Of a stretch of 64,000 nucleotides of DNA, positions 34,577 to 48,234 are shown in pieces. The translations under genes were made by a program, and so were the position numbers. Where the stretch lies: NCBI RefSeq assembly GCF_022201045.2, contig NC_068563.1, positions 17,829,001-17,893,000 on the forward strand. Direction: 5' to 3'. The DNA comes from Citrus sinensis (Eukaryota > Streptophyta > Magnoliopsida > Sapindales > Rutaceae). Numbering within the stretch: position 1 is the stretch's first letter; every line of letters begins with the position of its first letter. The notes below the pieces were generated by a model. The model did not search any database. It saw nothing but the letters and a program-made list of their open reading frames with translations, and was not told the origin of the DNA.

Positions 34577-36131
34577 TGTTGGTTTGAAAAATATTTTGTA
34601 ACGGAAATATTTGGATCACAATTCTTATACAATATATAAAATAATTATAATCTAAAAATTGTACTTTTATTTTTTCTCTGAAGTAATCTAGATTCTCATA
34701 TTACAATTTGTCACTATTAATTTTGTCAGATCATGATCCGTCACCAATTATCTTCTAGGTTATGATTCAAATTTGATTTGCACTCGGTGTGTGGGCATTT
34801 TTATCACTACTAAAAGCAACTAGTAAGATAAAATTTTCTCTCAAAGTTAGAAAGAAAAAAAAAATTTCTCTGATCTGTAGCTCCTATCTCCTTTTAGAGA
34901 AAATAAACCCTTTTATATCTTTATTTTATATCTTTATTTAGTGGAAATCCTAGGCTCCATATTTATATTTTTTTAATTCTATTAAATCAAATTTGAATTA
35001 AATTAAAAAACTAAGCTTTACTTGTTCTTGTTATAGGGTCCACGTTATAAAATAACATAAGACTCCTTACACACAAACATATTAAATGGAGTCTCCCACT
35101 AAATAATATTTTTAGACTTTTAAATCAAATAACTAGTTATCTTGTTTATTAATCCAGTAGTGAGTCAATTAAATGAGCTAACCCGGAGATCATATGGGTA
35201 CATACAATAGTGGGTACAATAATTAGGCATGTAATTAAAATAGCCAAATTTATTTAATTCTAAATTTACTCCACTAAAATATTGGAACTGATCTTCATAA
35301 TTGTATACTATCTAGGATAGGCTTCTAGAATAATAATTCGACCCATGCCACATTGATTTTCTTACTGAACAATCTTTTGTACCACATCGCTAATTAAATT
35401 GATATGTCAACTATCCAATCAATTTAATTACATCATGTTCCGTGACATTTACTGATTTTTTCTAATGGTCATTTTCAACATACTAATTATGTTGACACAC
35501 TCTGGCCAGAGATTTCTATAATCAAGTATCGAAAATCCGTCAAGAGATGTGTTATACAAATTCTATATTATTAATATATAATCTCACTACTCATAATTGC
35601 TTCCACAAAGATACCGAGTAATCTTAATTACAAATATATGTCGCACCTATTAGTAACTCAAATGAAATGACAATCACAAACATGAAACTATAATTAACTC
35701 AAGATTGAGATTGTAATAAAATCAATGCCTATGAGATTTAATAAGTTTGACAGCAATTTCAAGGTTAATTAAATCTCATATGTGATCCAGTTCAGTGTAG
35801 TCAAACCACATCAGTAAATTCATACATGATTAAGACAATCATTCAATGAATTTACTATAGTCTAAACATAAATAGATTGTCCAACTCTATTTATCAACTG
35901 CGAACTTAATTTATTTAATCATAAGATAACTTGTATTTATGTCTTCTGTGAATCCATATGATGATAACATAAATACATATAATATGATTAAAACATAAAT
36001 ACATATAATATGATTAAATGGACCTTATTCAAAAATTTTATGCAATTAAGATTTTTGAAAAATATCTCAAATATTTTATTAATCGGAAAATAAATAAATC
36101 AATATGCTTTAAAGAGCACATAATCCCAACA
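34577..36131 (-). repeat. Copia 3' LTR (about 1555 bp)
   Basis: On the minus strand it runs from TGTTGGGATTATGTGC to ...AAACCAACA, with TG..CA ends, directly after the purine-rich CTAGTGGGAGAT. AT-rich, no ORF. Confidence 0.75.
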
Positions 36132-36159
36132 ATCTCCCACTAGCTCTCAAAGCATATGT

Positions 36160-36720
36160 GGCAACTCACACATGTCCATATATTCCTAAGTGTAGGTTAA
36201 AAAGTTTCCCAGGTATTGCCTTTGTAAAAAGATTTGCCAAATTTTGTTCTAAGGTAATCTGGGTACATCACCTTTTTTGCATTATTTCTCTTATGAGATG
36301 TTATTCCTTTCTATATGTTTTTGCTTCTTGTGGTTTCTTAGTTCCTTTGACTTAGCACTGCACCACTATTATCACAAAATAGTTTAAGAGGTGCAATTAG
36401 TGCAGGTACCACCTCAAGATCTTGAAAGAACTTATAAACCCAAACAACTTCTTTAGCAACTTTAGATGCAGCCACATATTCATCTTCTGTTTGTAGAGTT
36501 AGTGATACAACTTTGTTTCACACTCCTCCAACTCACAGTTCCACTTCCCAATGTAAACACATAACTAGAAAGTTGATTTTCTGAAATCTTTATCTGACAT
36601 GAAGTCAGAATCAATGTAACCCACTAGAATGAGATCATCACCAGAATACACAAGCATATGATTCTTAGTTCTTTTCAGATACTTAATTATAACCATCACA
36701 GAATTTGCCTCCTACTTCAC
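36160..36720 (-). pseudogene. Copia RNase H remnant
   Basis: The minus-strand translation shows pieces of the copia RT/RNase H end: YLKRTKNHMLVYSGD, SDFMSDKDFRKST and an EDEYVAASKVAKE-like stretch broken by stops and frameshifts. Confidence 0.75.
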
Positions 36721-38343
36721 CTTCATACATGTTTTAAATTAATTAGGTCATTTAAACCTATTTCAATGTCATTTAATTCTATTTTGTCTTAATTTTTTTA
36801 TTAAATTAATTTACCATAACCTAATTATATTTCTACATAGCCAGGTGTTGGCAAACTGTCCCCATTTTGCCATAACTTAAATCAGCCATACAATCGAAGC
36901 AAAGATCAAAGGATTACCTCAGGCTGCCAGTGGTAGTGGTGACGGTGGTTGGGTATGCGTGATGGTAGCTGCCAATCGTGAATTGCGAATGACTGTGAGA
37001 CGAAGGGGAAGAGAAAGAGAAAGCAATTTAGGGCTGCCATTGCTTTTGCCTTAACTAAGCCTAAAACAACGTCGGTTTAAGGAAAATTAAATGAAAAAAA
37101 AAAGATGAAATGGCGTCGTTTGCATTAGTTTTGGAGTTTGATTGGGGTTAAATATCATTTTCCTTAATTGAGAACATCTTTGAAGAATTAATTTTGCTTG
37201 TTGACTGAAAATAACAGAATGCAAGGAGAAAATTTAAATTAAATATATATTCAAGAGATTAATTTTTCATGGTAAGACCTAATGAACTAAGAGAAATACT
37301 TGGAACATTAATAATTGCTTTACATGCATGATATTCGTTAATTGTTTATGGGATACATTAATTTTTTTTGTATTATTTCGTAATTACTAACAAAAGTACG
37401 TTTCTAGATGTGCTACTTAGTCTCTCTTTCTTAATAATATAATTTGTAATCCTCGGCTTACAGAATGAAATAAGAGAAGTGTTGAATTTTGTGTTTTTTA
37501 TATATATACTTATTGGAAAATTTTTTAATTCAGACTTATAATTTGGGATTAAAATTTGGGGTGGGTTGACAATATCATGAGCATATTTTTATAATATTAT
37601 CAAACAATTTCGAACGATCTAAAAGTATATTCAAATTATTGTCAATTTGTCCTAGACTTTAATAAAATCCTCTAGACCAAATCACTAATTACAGTGTTGT
37701 TTGTGTGTGTGTGTGTGAGTATTGAGTGAGTGAGAGAGAGAGAGAGACCCTTTCTCTCTTGCAGGTGCTCTTTTTTATTTCATGAGGACATCTTGTTAAA
37801 TTATGTAGGTTAATAAAGTTAGTAAAAATACGCTATTAAATCACTTGTTTTAATGACGTGTCTGCATTAAAAAAAATGAGGACAATAACTCTTCAGAATT
37901 AAGTGATTCATAACGAAGGACACGAGCCTATGAGCTCTTATGCATGATTAATAGAGTCAAAATCAAGGGCCCATAAACTTTATTATTAGCCTGTGCAAAA
38001 TTACCAGAGCTAGGTCAAGAGGAGGGTACCATGGCTATGTCATGAGGCCTTCGGTCATTTGATTTGAATGAGATTAATTTGAGAATTAGATATGACAGGC
38101 AACTCCAATAAAATTATAATTAATAAGTACTTAGAATTTAGATATTCAGTATTGTAGAGATTTTAGAATGTCTCTAATTTTCTACACTTGCTTATTGCAT
38201 GTATAATACACACACACACATATATATGTATGAATTAAATATTACTACCAATTATATGATATTTTTTTCAAAATAAATATACATATGCCGTACATGTATT
38301 AAGTGAGTGTATAGTACAATAGAGTTAATCTAGAATCTCACCT
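36721..38343. other. Intergenic, no gene recognised
   Basis: Mostly AT-rich. A GT/GA microsatellite lies at about 37699-37746. A more GC-rich patch at 36890-37070 has no convincing frame. Confidence 0.6.
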
Positions 38344-39342
38344 TATATATAAATACCAAACATGCAATGCCTCAAATTCAACAAGAAGCCCAAATTTCAT
38401 TTTATTCTACAAATCTCATCTTTTAGCTTCTTTTTTTATCTGTTGGAATTTCAGCAACTTTAGAACCAACTCATCGTGATCAGTACCTTCATCAGCAAAA
38501 CCAAAAGAAAGTAGTAGAAGCAGCAACAACAACAACAAAAGCAGATGTAACAAGATGAAATAGGATTCTTAGGAGTAAGAAGAAGGCCATGGAGTAGATA
38601 TGCAGCTGAAATAAGAGAACCAGCGACCAAGGAGGGGCACTAGCTTCGTACCTTTGACACTGCCGAGGATGCTGCTTTGGCTTTTGACCGTACCTCCGGC
38701 TCCATGCACGGCTCCAAAGCTTGCACCAGCTTTGTCAACTTCGACATGCCCGCTGGCTTCTCCATCACCTCCCTTATCTCACCTGACCACTACCAACCAC
38801 CACAACAAGACGATGTCATTTCATCACTCTTTGCTGTTATTGCTGCTGTTAGAGATGATATCAACAACACTAACAAAATAATACTAACTAGCTCTTCAAC
38901 TTTTCTGATCAGTTTTCAGCAGAAACAATAAGTGAGTCTACTATTTACAAGCCAATTACGTGTATTATGGATGCTGCTGAGCAAGCTGATAATCATCAAA
39001 CGTATACAAATTGGGATTTTTGTGAGCTCCCACTTTGCCTTCTGATGCTTCATCCAGTTCTTGTTATTATTATAATTATTATGAGCCTGCTGCAGTTGCT
39101 GGATTAAATTAAATGGCAATTCTGATTTGGGTTTTGGAGCTTGGAATGATCAAGCAACGGGTTTTGATTATTCATCATCATCTTTGAGTACTGCTAGTAC
39201 TGCAGACTGCAGAGTAGTAATTTATGCAGCAGCAGCGTAGCGGCCAATTATTTAGGGGGATGCCATCGGTTTCATCTGATGTTGCAACTGATGGGTTTGA
39301 TTTTAGTTCATCTTCCTCATCATCATCAGCTCATTTCTTTTA
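38344..39342 (+). pseudogene. LEAFY PETIOLE-like ERF transcription factor, pseudogene
   Basis: A TATATAAATA box (about 38344-38355) precedes the locus. The AP2/ERF domain reads GFLGVRRRPWSRYAAEIREPATKEGH, then TAG (38641-38643) where the family has Trp, then LRTFDTAEDAALAFDR in the same frame, followed by DMPAGFSITSLISPD, the signature of the LEP/ERF086 group. A stop at 38548-38550 lies just upstream in the same frame and the N-terminal Gln/Thr-rich part is in another frame. Two conserved positions are also altered (ERHW to EGH-stop, LGTF to LRTF). The tail to about 39342 is Ser/Gln-rich with a final SSSSSAHFF-like end. The intact gene would encode a nuclear DNA-binding factor acting in leaf or meristem development; this copy cannot. 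Confidence 0.8.
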
Positions 39343-40822
39343 ATTAATTAACTAATTAAAATAATTTGATTACTAAATATTTAATGCTATATCTATTAAG
39401 TTAGTTAATAATTAGGTCATCAGTTAATTTTATATATATGGTACTGCTTTGAGGTACATTAATTTTATATATATGGGTGTGTTTTGTTATGTGTTATTTG
39501 ACGGGGATAAGAGTAATATTAATTTCCTTACTTGTTCATTGTTCAAGGACTTGGAGATGCAGTAGCATTACTTCCAAGCCTTAATGTATTTGTTTTTTTT
39601 TTTTGTATATTGTCACTTTGTGGAGTTTGTATAAATTTGTACTGATTTTATTTATTCCTATCTATGCATTGTTTTTACTGTGCCCACAACCCTTCAATTG
39701 ATTTTTTGTGTTTAATGGAGACGATTTAACGATTTATGAGTAGCACCCCCCATAAATCCTTATGAAACTCCTCTCCTAAAGTTACAATTTTATCCCTATT
39801 TAAATTACATAAAAGGGTAAAATTGATATTTTGAAATAAATATCACTTCTTTGCTAACCTAATGGTAGATAAATTAGATCAATTTTCTTCTTCTCTTAAG
39901 ATGGCTATCGCTTCTCTATTATTTTAACAATTTTGCTATTAATTCCTCTCTTAACAAAATTTTACAGTAATTATATCTCTAAATATCATCAACTTTATCA
40001 TGCATATAATTTGATATTTACAGCTTTTTTCTTTCAGTTTTCTTGTCTTTAAGTATAAGTTTAATTTGTCATGTTTGATTCTTTTCATGTCTTAAAATTA
40101 ATTCAACTGCAAAAGAGTTACCCAATTTAAAAAAATATATATATGGTGCTCAAGAAGTTATAACAACATCCATAATTTTATTTTCATACCGCTAGATGCC
40201 AATGCAATTTTCTTTTTCCTTTTTGTTCAAGTTTGGAACGACAAATACAAAGAGTGAAAGATTGATTAACAATGGTTAGCAAACGATTTAAAAAGTGATT
40301 GGTTGTAACTATACAAAAAGAAAGAGATTGGGTGCACATGAAGGGCATTTCCGAAATCAAAATATCAGGGTTTAATTATGCATTACTACATGAATTTAAT
40401 AATTTATTGAAAGTAATGAGATTTGGTGATTTGGTGATGTTTTGAGTTTGTTTACCAACAAAATATTCAATTAAAATAAATTTTTTTCTTGGCTTTTTCT
40501 TGCATTTATCTCTACAACCAAATAGTTTATGAATGATCTAAAGTAAAGTTCGACTGTAATATCATTAATTTTTCAAAAAAAGATGAAAATTTTGCAAAAG
40601 CAAAAGCAAATGAAATGACAAATTGACCTCAGCTGACGGCGACGGCACGATACGGTGGCAAGCTAGCGGCGTTGTGGGTAGTGAATAGTAGGTAGGTGGG
40701 TGGGTGCCCTGAGTCGATGAAGTTTGGTGAGCGTATCTCTGAGCTCTCTAATTGGTGAGGTTTTGACTGGGGTTTCGACACTCCAAACCCTTTTGTTTAT
40801 TGAAAATCAACAAATAAAAGAC
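39343..40822. other. Intergenic, no gene recognised
   Basis: AT-rich. A segment near 39735-39965 (GTAGCACCCCCCATAAATCC onward) resembles one end of a miniature element, but I found no partner. Confidence 0.5.
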
Positions 40823-41708
40823 TAAGCGTGTGTTTAGTATTGTTTTTGGCTAACTGTTTTTTGTTTCATAGAAATAAAAATGTAAAACTTGTTTGGTGGA
40901 TGTGTTTTGCAACTATAAACATAAAAAAAAAAAATAAAAAAATTCTTATTCTTCACCTTTTCTTCATAAATGTAGGGAATACTAAATTGGCATTTTCAAT
41001 CTTTTTGTTTTTTGTCATTATGGGTCTCTCACCTATAATGCAATAACTGCTACTAAAATTTGATAGGTTCCACGCATATTAGATAAATCGTTTATTATAA
41101 TATTATAAACCTGTAATGAAAAAAAATGTTATGCATACATTTCAAGTTATAGCTTAGACACTACTTTGTATCTATAAATATATTATTAATAAAAAAATGA
41201 ATTTAATGTGATTAATATAAATTAATAAATGCAAGAATCAATAAATAAAATTTAAAATTCTCATAAATCATTTAAATACAAAATTAATTTCTTTAAAAAC
41301 TGAAGAAATTTACAAAATCAAAATACAAAATTAATTTTTTTTAAATCTAAGGAAATTTACAAAATCAATAGATGATATTTTTCTTAAATTTTGACTAAAT
41401 TTTTATTTCTTAAAAAAATTAAAATTAGATACATATATTTTTTTAATGTGAAACATTAAAATTAGATACATATATTTTTATAATGTAGTTATTGCAATAT
41501 AATTTTTTTTAAAATATATACCAAATAATTTTTCATTATTTTTATTTTTCCAGCGAACTACCAAATGCATTTTCACAGTTCTTATTTTCAAACATTAGTT
41601 AAAAAAAAACTTACCAAACATGTTTTTATTTTTATCAAAAACTAATCATTCATGTTCTATGAAACAAAATAAAAAACACTAAATAAAAAATATACCAAAC
41701 ACACCTTA
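40823..41708. mobile_element. Probable miniature inverted-repeat element (~885 bp)
   Basis: The ends TAAGCGTGTGTTTAGTAT and, reversed, TTAAGGTGTGTTTGGTAT share about 60 bp of imperfect inverted repeat continuing into TTTTGTTTCATAGAA. No clear target duplication. The inside is AT-rich and non-coding. Confidence 0.5.
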
Positions 41709-42146
41709 AAACTTACATAAATATTTGCACTAAAGTCCTGTTATTTTATTTGTTTTACAGTTACATCCTCTTTGACCGTGGTTGACCATTAACAAAAATG
41801 TAAAGGAAACGACACCAAAAGTAAATTTAAAGAAAAGAAAAATAACTAAAACTTTAAAGATGATATCATGCTTGGTAATAGTAAGAAAGCCAAAGTATGA
41901 TGTGGAAGACTACTAATTAAAATTTTTTATAACATTTCTCAAATTGTTTCATTTTACTGCTAAATAATGCTTACGTAGACTACTCGAAAAAATATTTAAA
42001 AAATATAATTAAAATTTAGATCCAGCACTAAATTGATCTATACTCGACTCTTTATAATCTTATCACACGTGCATACGTAACAATACACTTAAGTTTTAAT
42101 TGATTTTAAAGAATCCAACAGCTACAAATTATATTTCTCAAAAAAA
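41709..42146. other. Intergenic, AT-rich
   Basis: No feature recognised. Confidence 0.5.
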
Positions 42147-42155
42147 TTAACAAAA

Positions 42156-42357
42156 GAGTAATGATACAGCCACAAACTCTTGTACAAACTTATTTTGTAC
42201 AAACTGACGTGGCATTAATTCATTGGTTGAATGAAAATATAAATTAATAAAAAAAAATCATGTGGGCCAAGTAATATTTAATTTAACCAATCTTATCATG
42301 CCACATCAGTTTGTACAAAATAAGTTTGTACAAGAGTTTGTAGCTGTATTATTACTC
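42156..42357. mobile_element. 202-bp MITE with 9-bp target duplication
   Basis: Inverted repeats of about 75 bp (GAGTAATGATACAGC at the left, and its near complement GTATTATTACTC at the right), including CTTGTACAAACTTATTTTGT on both arms. Flanks 42147-42155 and 42358-42366 are both TTAACAAAA. A 9-bp duplication fits a Mutator-type mobilising transposase. Confidence 0.88.
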
Positions 42358-42428
42358 TTAACAAAAATATTAACTCACACTGAATCCAAATCCAATACAA
42401 CCCACCCACCATTCATTAAAAGTTTGTT

Positions 42429-42560
42429 ATAATTATACAATATGCAATTATTTTCACCCGAAAATTATATAGACATTGGTCCAGTTTACATTTGATAATT
42501 ATACAATCTGCAATTATTTTCACCCGAAAATTATATAGACATTGGTCCAGTTTACATTTG
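42429..42560. repeat. 66-bp tandem duplication
   Basis: Two adjacent 66-bp units starting ATAATTATACAAT differ at one base (TATGC versus TCTGC). It lies 70 bp from the MITE and 310 bp from the 3' end of the next gene. Confidence 0.9.
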
Positions 42561-42869
42561 AATCCATTCCTTCCTTGCTTACACTGAATAAGCATTCATA
42601 TTGCTTCTTTTCAAATGCCAAAACATCCTAATAAATTCTTTCTACGAACTCTCTCATGTAAAACTCTACATAAAATTGTAATTGTAATACAGTTCAATGT
42701 TTGTCTGGCCAATAGACTGAAAGAGAGGGGGAGCCCAAAAAAAATAAAACAAACATTGTTTTTTCTCACAGAAGCAGGCTCGCAAGGATCCTCAATCTGT
42801 GAAACGGCAAAAATATTTACAGTATTTTATTTTCTTCTTGTCTCTGATCCCCTGTTAATTATTCTAACT

Positions 42870-45219
42870 CTAATTTTGTTGCTCAAGCTTCTCAATCAAC
42901 GCCTTCTTTTCGTCTTCCGAGAGAGCGTTAAACATGAAAACCGATTTGTCGCCAATGTCATCCTAGAAAATTTTATGAAAAAAAATATCAGCATATCAGC
43001 GATAACATTACTAGAATGTGTACAAGTGTGAATAATTGATTTGTTTATAATGTACCTTAATGGGTTGAGTAAACTTCCTCCCGGCAAATATCACAAACAA
43101 TACCATCCAAGAACCCAGAAGAGAAAGTTTTACTCCATCATCCATTAAGCCTGACTGCATATTCCAAGAAAAGCTCATCATGGTCTACATAATACAGAAT
43201 TTAAAAGCTAGAGATAGAAAACCTTGCTCAAGGTTGTAACACTCTAAAAGTAATAGCTTCTTCATTGATTTACAGGATTGAAAGTAGTTCAGGAAATCAC
43301 AGAGTTGGACAAATTCCAACAAGTAATGCAATGCAGTTTCCGCAGATCAAAAAGCTAATTCTTCAGAGCAAGTTGCAAGAAGAGTACCAGGTGACCAAGA
43401 AGAACTGAAGGTATAATGAATGTAAGAATACCGGCTTCCAACTTCCCATAGCATAGGCCTGTTAGCGAGATTCAAGCACTCAGAAAATTATACCAAAAAA
43501 ATGTCACTGATTCTTCTAACAAATATATCTCGTACCATGAGTTATAATGCAACAACTAGGCAAAGAAATACATCATGCAATAAATCAGTCTATGTGAAAA
43601 CATTAGTCTTGAGATACTCGAAGTTCCTGGCATATTATTACCTAGTTATCGAATATCTACTTAGTTCCAAAGCAGAATTATGAACACATTAGCAACAGAT
43701 GTTATATAATTGTGGTTTCTTGTATAAATGAAAGATACGTGCAATAAGAAATGGAAGATATGTGCAATAAGAGATACCTTCAATTTATCTCCTATTCATA
43801 TCAATTCTTTGAAATTAAATGAATAAACTTAGCAGCTTCTACCCTTTGCGTTCCTCAAGTTTTTCCTGGGCATAACTTACAAATTTATGTCCTTTGGATA
43901 AGGGTAAAAGATGATAACAATTAGTAGCTGACATAGACTAGTCTGGGGAGGTTCAATGCATGATTCAAAGACAGAAAATTTAACTTGAATTTATCAAGTT
44001 CTCATCAAACAATCGTATGTTAGCTTATTAATCAATTAAGATTATATAACAGAATTAAACTATTAAAGGATGAATTAAGCAATCGTAAAGTTTACCTTCT
44101 TTGAAGACAAGTCCTGTTAGTGCAGCAAAGAGAGAACCAACAAACCAGACAGCTGTTGGGTGATCAATAACATACTGTACCAAATTCTCACCAGCTGGTC
44201 GAGCAAGGGCTGTGTATGTGGTCAATGATCCCATAACACCAAGAACCCACAATGCTTGAAGAGTTCGCTTAATCTCAGTAACATAGATGTGAATTAGAAT
44301 TAATGATAGCCCCAACCCAGCAGCCCCAAGTGTGTAAAACAAGTCAATGTTTTGCTTGATTATTTCACCAAACAATGAGTCAGTGGGTACAAAAGCAACC
44401 GATGCTGCAGCTATAAATGATGCAGCAGCAGTTACTAACCCTGATCGGTACAAAATCACCTGTCGTAACAAAATCAAACTATCACTTAATTCATTTATCG
44501 TGGATTATTCTCCAATTCTAGAATACTAAGTCAATGTAATGATATTGATCATTAACATGTAACTTATGGAATGTAATGGGGGTAGTTCTGAGCGGCATAC
44601 TAATCGTATTAATGATTCAGACAAGTAACAATAAACTGTGAAGGCAGTAACATTGAACAACAAAATTATGTTAGCATAAAATAGCAAAATCATACAATAG
44701 TCAGGCTCAGCCAGTGACCTTAAGGATCCGTTTGGTACTACTGTTGAGGAGCTGTAGCTTAGACAGTTTCATACTTAAAAATATTATTTAAAAATTATAT
44801 TTATTTCTCGTAAATTAACTAACTTCAAATCATCTTCTCAATTGAGTTTTCATCAGAGCTTTCATCCAGTCTTCTTTTGTTCGTTACTAATCACATGCAT
44901 GAGAAATGAAATGAAACCCAATTGAGCTTATTCGAAAAAGAAAATTTACCTCACGGACATCAGAGGGATCAACGGTCCAGGGACCATAAGCACCATTATA
45001 AACCGTTTGATCAAAAGAAGGCTGCTGAGAGCTTTCACCCAGAGCTTTGCACTTTATGTTCCTCCTTGGACTAACTGAATTTCCATTACTTTTAGCTGAA
45101 ACCTTAAACGACAAAGATAACGCTGAACCAGAGCCAGAGCCAAAGCCAGAGCAAGAGGGTTTGTTTATGCTGAGTTTGGTCGGAGGCACGAGGGTCGTGG
45201 CTAACACGCGCGATGCCAT
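42870..45219 (-). CDS. Plastid-targeted DUF2301 integral membrane protein
   Basis: Five exons on the minus strand: 45219-44950, 44459-44096, 43458-43388, 43154-43056, 42962-42870; 897 nt, 298 residues, phases consistent. The first ~58 residues are Ser/Lys/Arg-rich like a chloroplast transit peptide. The mature part has a GPWTVDPSDVREVILYRSGL motif and then several hydrophobic segments (about residues 96-117, 130-150, 158-180, 190-210, 218-238 and 245-262). The C-terminal tail is KSVFMFNALSEDEKKALIEKLEQQN. The family is shared by plants and cyanobacteria and is probably in the thylakoid or envelope membrane. Its biochemical role is unknown to me, so no symbol is given. Confidence 0.85.
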
Positions 45220-46882
45220 TTCTAGAACTACTATTACGTTTTCCTTGTACTTAGTTGTTCGTTGAGGAGAGCTGTGACAGAATAGTAATTCAGATATTTA
45301 TCTAATAAATATTTTCGATTCCATTTCAGATATTTATCTCTCTGTCTGAGAAAGCGAGTACAAAGTCTTACTCTAAGCGCGAGTTTCGACTAATGAAATC
45401 CAGATCTTTCTTTCCTTAATTTTTGGGCTTAATATTTTCGGCCTAGTATATATTTTTTAGTACAGCTATTGGCACCCCTCTGAGTTTATATAACTCCATT
45501 TTTAAGTACACCCCGTAAATATAAACCATTTTCGAAACCCCTCGTTAATTTCAAAATTACCCTCATCTCTTTACCTTTTATTTCAACTACTGATTTTCAT
45601 TCACAATCATTCCCTTTTCCAGTTGTAAAGAAAACAATCACAATTATAATCGTTTTAGCCGGTAACAACGTCCCTAATAATCAAGATTTCTTGTTGATGG
45701 CCATGCTCGAAAAGGGAGGATTGATAGGGTGCCCCCCTGTTTTTATCAATGCTGGTACTTAAGAGCTGTTAATGTAGATCCTAATTGAAATGATTGTGTA
45801 CTGAGAAATTCTTATTATTTAAATTGTTCAACCCCTTTTGATATCATATCAATCTACCAGCAATTTGCTCAACCTTGACCTAGGTATATTTGATTTATTA
45901 CCGTCCAAACTAGGCTTATGCGCAATCTCATCACGTATAAAGAAGAAAGAAAGATTAACCAATATATGAGCGAGATAAAAGATCACAGTAAAAGAAAAAA
46001 TTAAAATTAAGATAGTAGAGAGAGAGTGCTATTTAGAGAAGAAGAAGAATGAGATTAATTTAAAAATAAAAAAGGGTTCAAAATTACTTTAGAATCACCA
46101 ATTTATTTTAGAGCGTGACAATAAAAAGAGTTATTTCAGGAAATTAGAGGCGTTCCAATAACACCACCTTTTTTATTTTTTATTAATGGGCCTTGGGAGC
46201 TAGGCTAAAGAAAAGCTATTCAATTTACTGCTGAATAAAAGATTAAAATAAAAATAAAAATCAATGTCTTAAGTGGCCTTTTCAAGTTGACATATAATCT
46301 TGAAAATATAATTAGATTCCTTACAGTTTTTAAAGATTGAAAAATAAAAATTGATAAGCTAACTTGTATGGGTAATGTTCTTAGAATGAATCACTGGATA
46401 TGTTAGTAATTTTATCTAACTGACAATTTTATAATTAACATTTAAAAAAAAAAGTGGGGCAAGGTGGGTGCATTTTTTAAAAATTAAAATGATAGATTTA
46501 CTGACAGGGTGTAAGCCTGGTCTGGGCCTGGCGAGGATTGGGTCCATACATTTTTTTTAAATCTCGGTTGAGATTTTAGCCCAAAGTCTTTCTTCGTAAA
46601 CATCATTTTAGGAACTGATCTTTCTGATAAGCAATGATAGGTAAACATACCAAAATTTTGAACTGTATTTAACAATTAAATTAAGTTATTTATGGAGTGG
46701 TTCTCACCTATCCCTTATCCAATTTTAAAGAGAATGCTTCCACCCTAGTAATGGTAAATTGGGTAGATTTGTCCATTATTTAGTTGAATAACTTCTTATC
46801 TTTAAAGTGACATTCATTGTTCCGTTGACCCAATCTAAGTGTGATTCAAAAAATATAAAATAGAGATAAAATCACAAGAATG
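45220..46882. other. Intergenic; promoter of the DUF2301 gene at the left end
   Basis: AT-rich. A segment at about 45460-45740 (GCACCCCTCTGAGTTTATATA onward, then GGGTGCCCCCCTGTTTTTAT) has inverted-looking ends and may be a degraded miniature element. Nothing else recognised. Confidence 0.5.
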
Positions 46883-46904
46883 GTTTTATCTAGGAGTGGG
46901 TAAT

Positions 46905-47110
46905 TTCGTATTCGGATGAATCCGATCGGATTTCGGATAATTCGGATTGAAAAAAAATTCATCCGAATTCAATCCGACTTTAAATCTGATCCGAATTATT
47001 CAAATCGGATGAAAAATTTTGAATTACTTGGATTCGGATCGGATCGGGTGAGTTTGGATTTTGGATTATATTTCGGATTCGGAATAATTCGGATTGAAAT
47101 TAGATTTGGA
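46905..47110. repeat. hAT subterminal motif array (GGATTCGG)
   Basis: GGATTCGG, ATTCGGATT and TCCGAATT recur on both strands at least ten times. Such arrays near hAT ends are usual transposase-binding regions. A matching, weaker array is at 54325-54445. Confidence 0.8.
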
Positions 47111-47434
47111 CCTTTTTAACAATTCTCACAAAAAATTTATGAAATCTATAATTAATGAAAACTTACTAACCATTAAAAAAAAAGAAAATAATAACAAGTT
47201 GACAAATGACAATGTATTGTTTCCATGACAATGTATTGTTTCCTTGACAATATGGCATTGACATATACCAAGAAAACAAGCCGATACAAAGTTTCCATTC
47301 ACAAAATATATATATATATATATATGAACCATTAAAATGAAAATATTTAATTAATCAAATCTAATAATCTATAACCAACAGCCCATTTATATTCTCATAT
47401 GCATTCATTTTGTACAAACAGCCCTATTTTTTAA

Positions 47435-47841
47435 GGGAAATTATCAATCATATACTCTTAATTTACTTCGTTATTAAATTTACTACAACACTTTCATAGT
47501 ATATCAGTCGTCTATCCTAAGTTGACAAAATATATTTATCGTCCACCAAACTATTAGTTGTCGTTTAAATATCATGGTAATCTGATCTTTTCATATGATA
47601 CAAATGATAATTTAAAAGTATATAAGTGATAATAAGAGATTTTAAGGGTGTACCAGTGATAATTTTCAAGGGTAAAATCGTCAATTCGCTACAATTCCAT
47701 TAACTTTCAAACAACAGTTAACGATTTAGTGGTTGACAGATAACTTTTGTCAATTTAGGATGGACGATTGATACATCCTTAAAGTGTTGTAGTATTTTTT
47801 TATAAAAGAACAAATTTAAGGTATACGAATGATAATTTCCC
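47435..47841. mobile_element. MITE copy A inside the hAT (407 bp)
   Basis: The ends GGGAAATTATCA.. and ..TGATAATTTCCC are inverted repeats. The internal blocks (CTACAACACTTT, GTTGACAAAATAT) match the copy at 48235-48651. No exact target duplication is visible, so it is older. Confidence 0.75.
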
Positions 47842-47869
47842 TTTCATTTAATTAGTAATGCTCTTACAA

Positions 47870-48230
47870 GCTAGATGCATAAACATTACTCCAAGTCCAA
47901 GCCTCCAAATAAGCAACAGAAAATAAACATTGCTCCAAATCTCTAAATAAACAACACAAAATAAACATTGCTCCAACTCTCCAAAGTCCAAATGAATAAC
48001 ACAAAATAAACTTTGCTCCAACTCCAAGTCTCCAAGTAAACAAAACAAAAAAAACATTACTCAAAGTCTCCAAACAAACAACACAAAATAAACAATTAAA
48101 CATTACTCCAAGTCTCCAAATAAATAAACAGCACAAAATCACAAAATAAATATTATCATTATATCATCCAACAAGTAAACAAAACAAAAAAAACATTACT
48201 CAAAGTCTCCAAACAAACAACACAAAATAA
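47870..48230. repeat. Degenerate ~38-bp minisatellite
   Basis: Repeats of the form AACATTACTCCAAGTCTCCAAATAAACAACACAAAAT with length variation; the array continues after the MITE at about 48660-48735. Not coding, although frames stay open on the minus strand because of the periodicity. Confidence 0.8.
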
Positions 48231-48234
48231 ACAA

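Larger units (their letters stand above)
34577..36720 (-). mobile_element. 5'-truncated copia retrotransposon (3' LTR plus RNase H remnant)
   Basis: A minus-strand copia 3' end: RNase H coding remnant (36720-36160), polypurine-like GTGGGAGAT, then an LTR starting TGTTGGGATTATG and ending AACCAACA. The 5' part is missing. LTR tips differ from the copia at 26764-27839, so this is another family. Confidence 0.8.

Noticed and set aside
36890..37070. GC-richer patch that might be an exon
   Set aside because: No open frame with family resemblance and no convincing splice pair.
47864..48142. Open minus-strand frames with repeated Leu/Trp-rich peptide
   Set aside because: Produced by the 38-bp minisatellite; composition and copy drift look non-coding.
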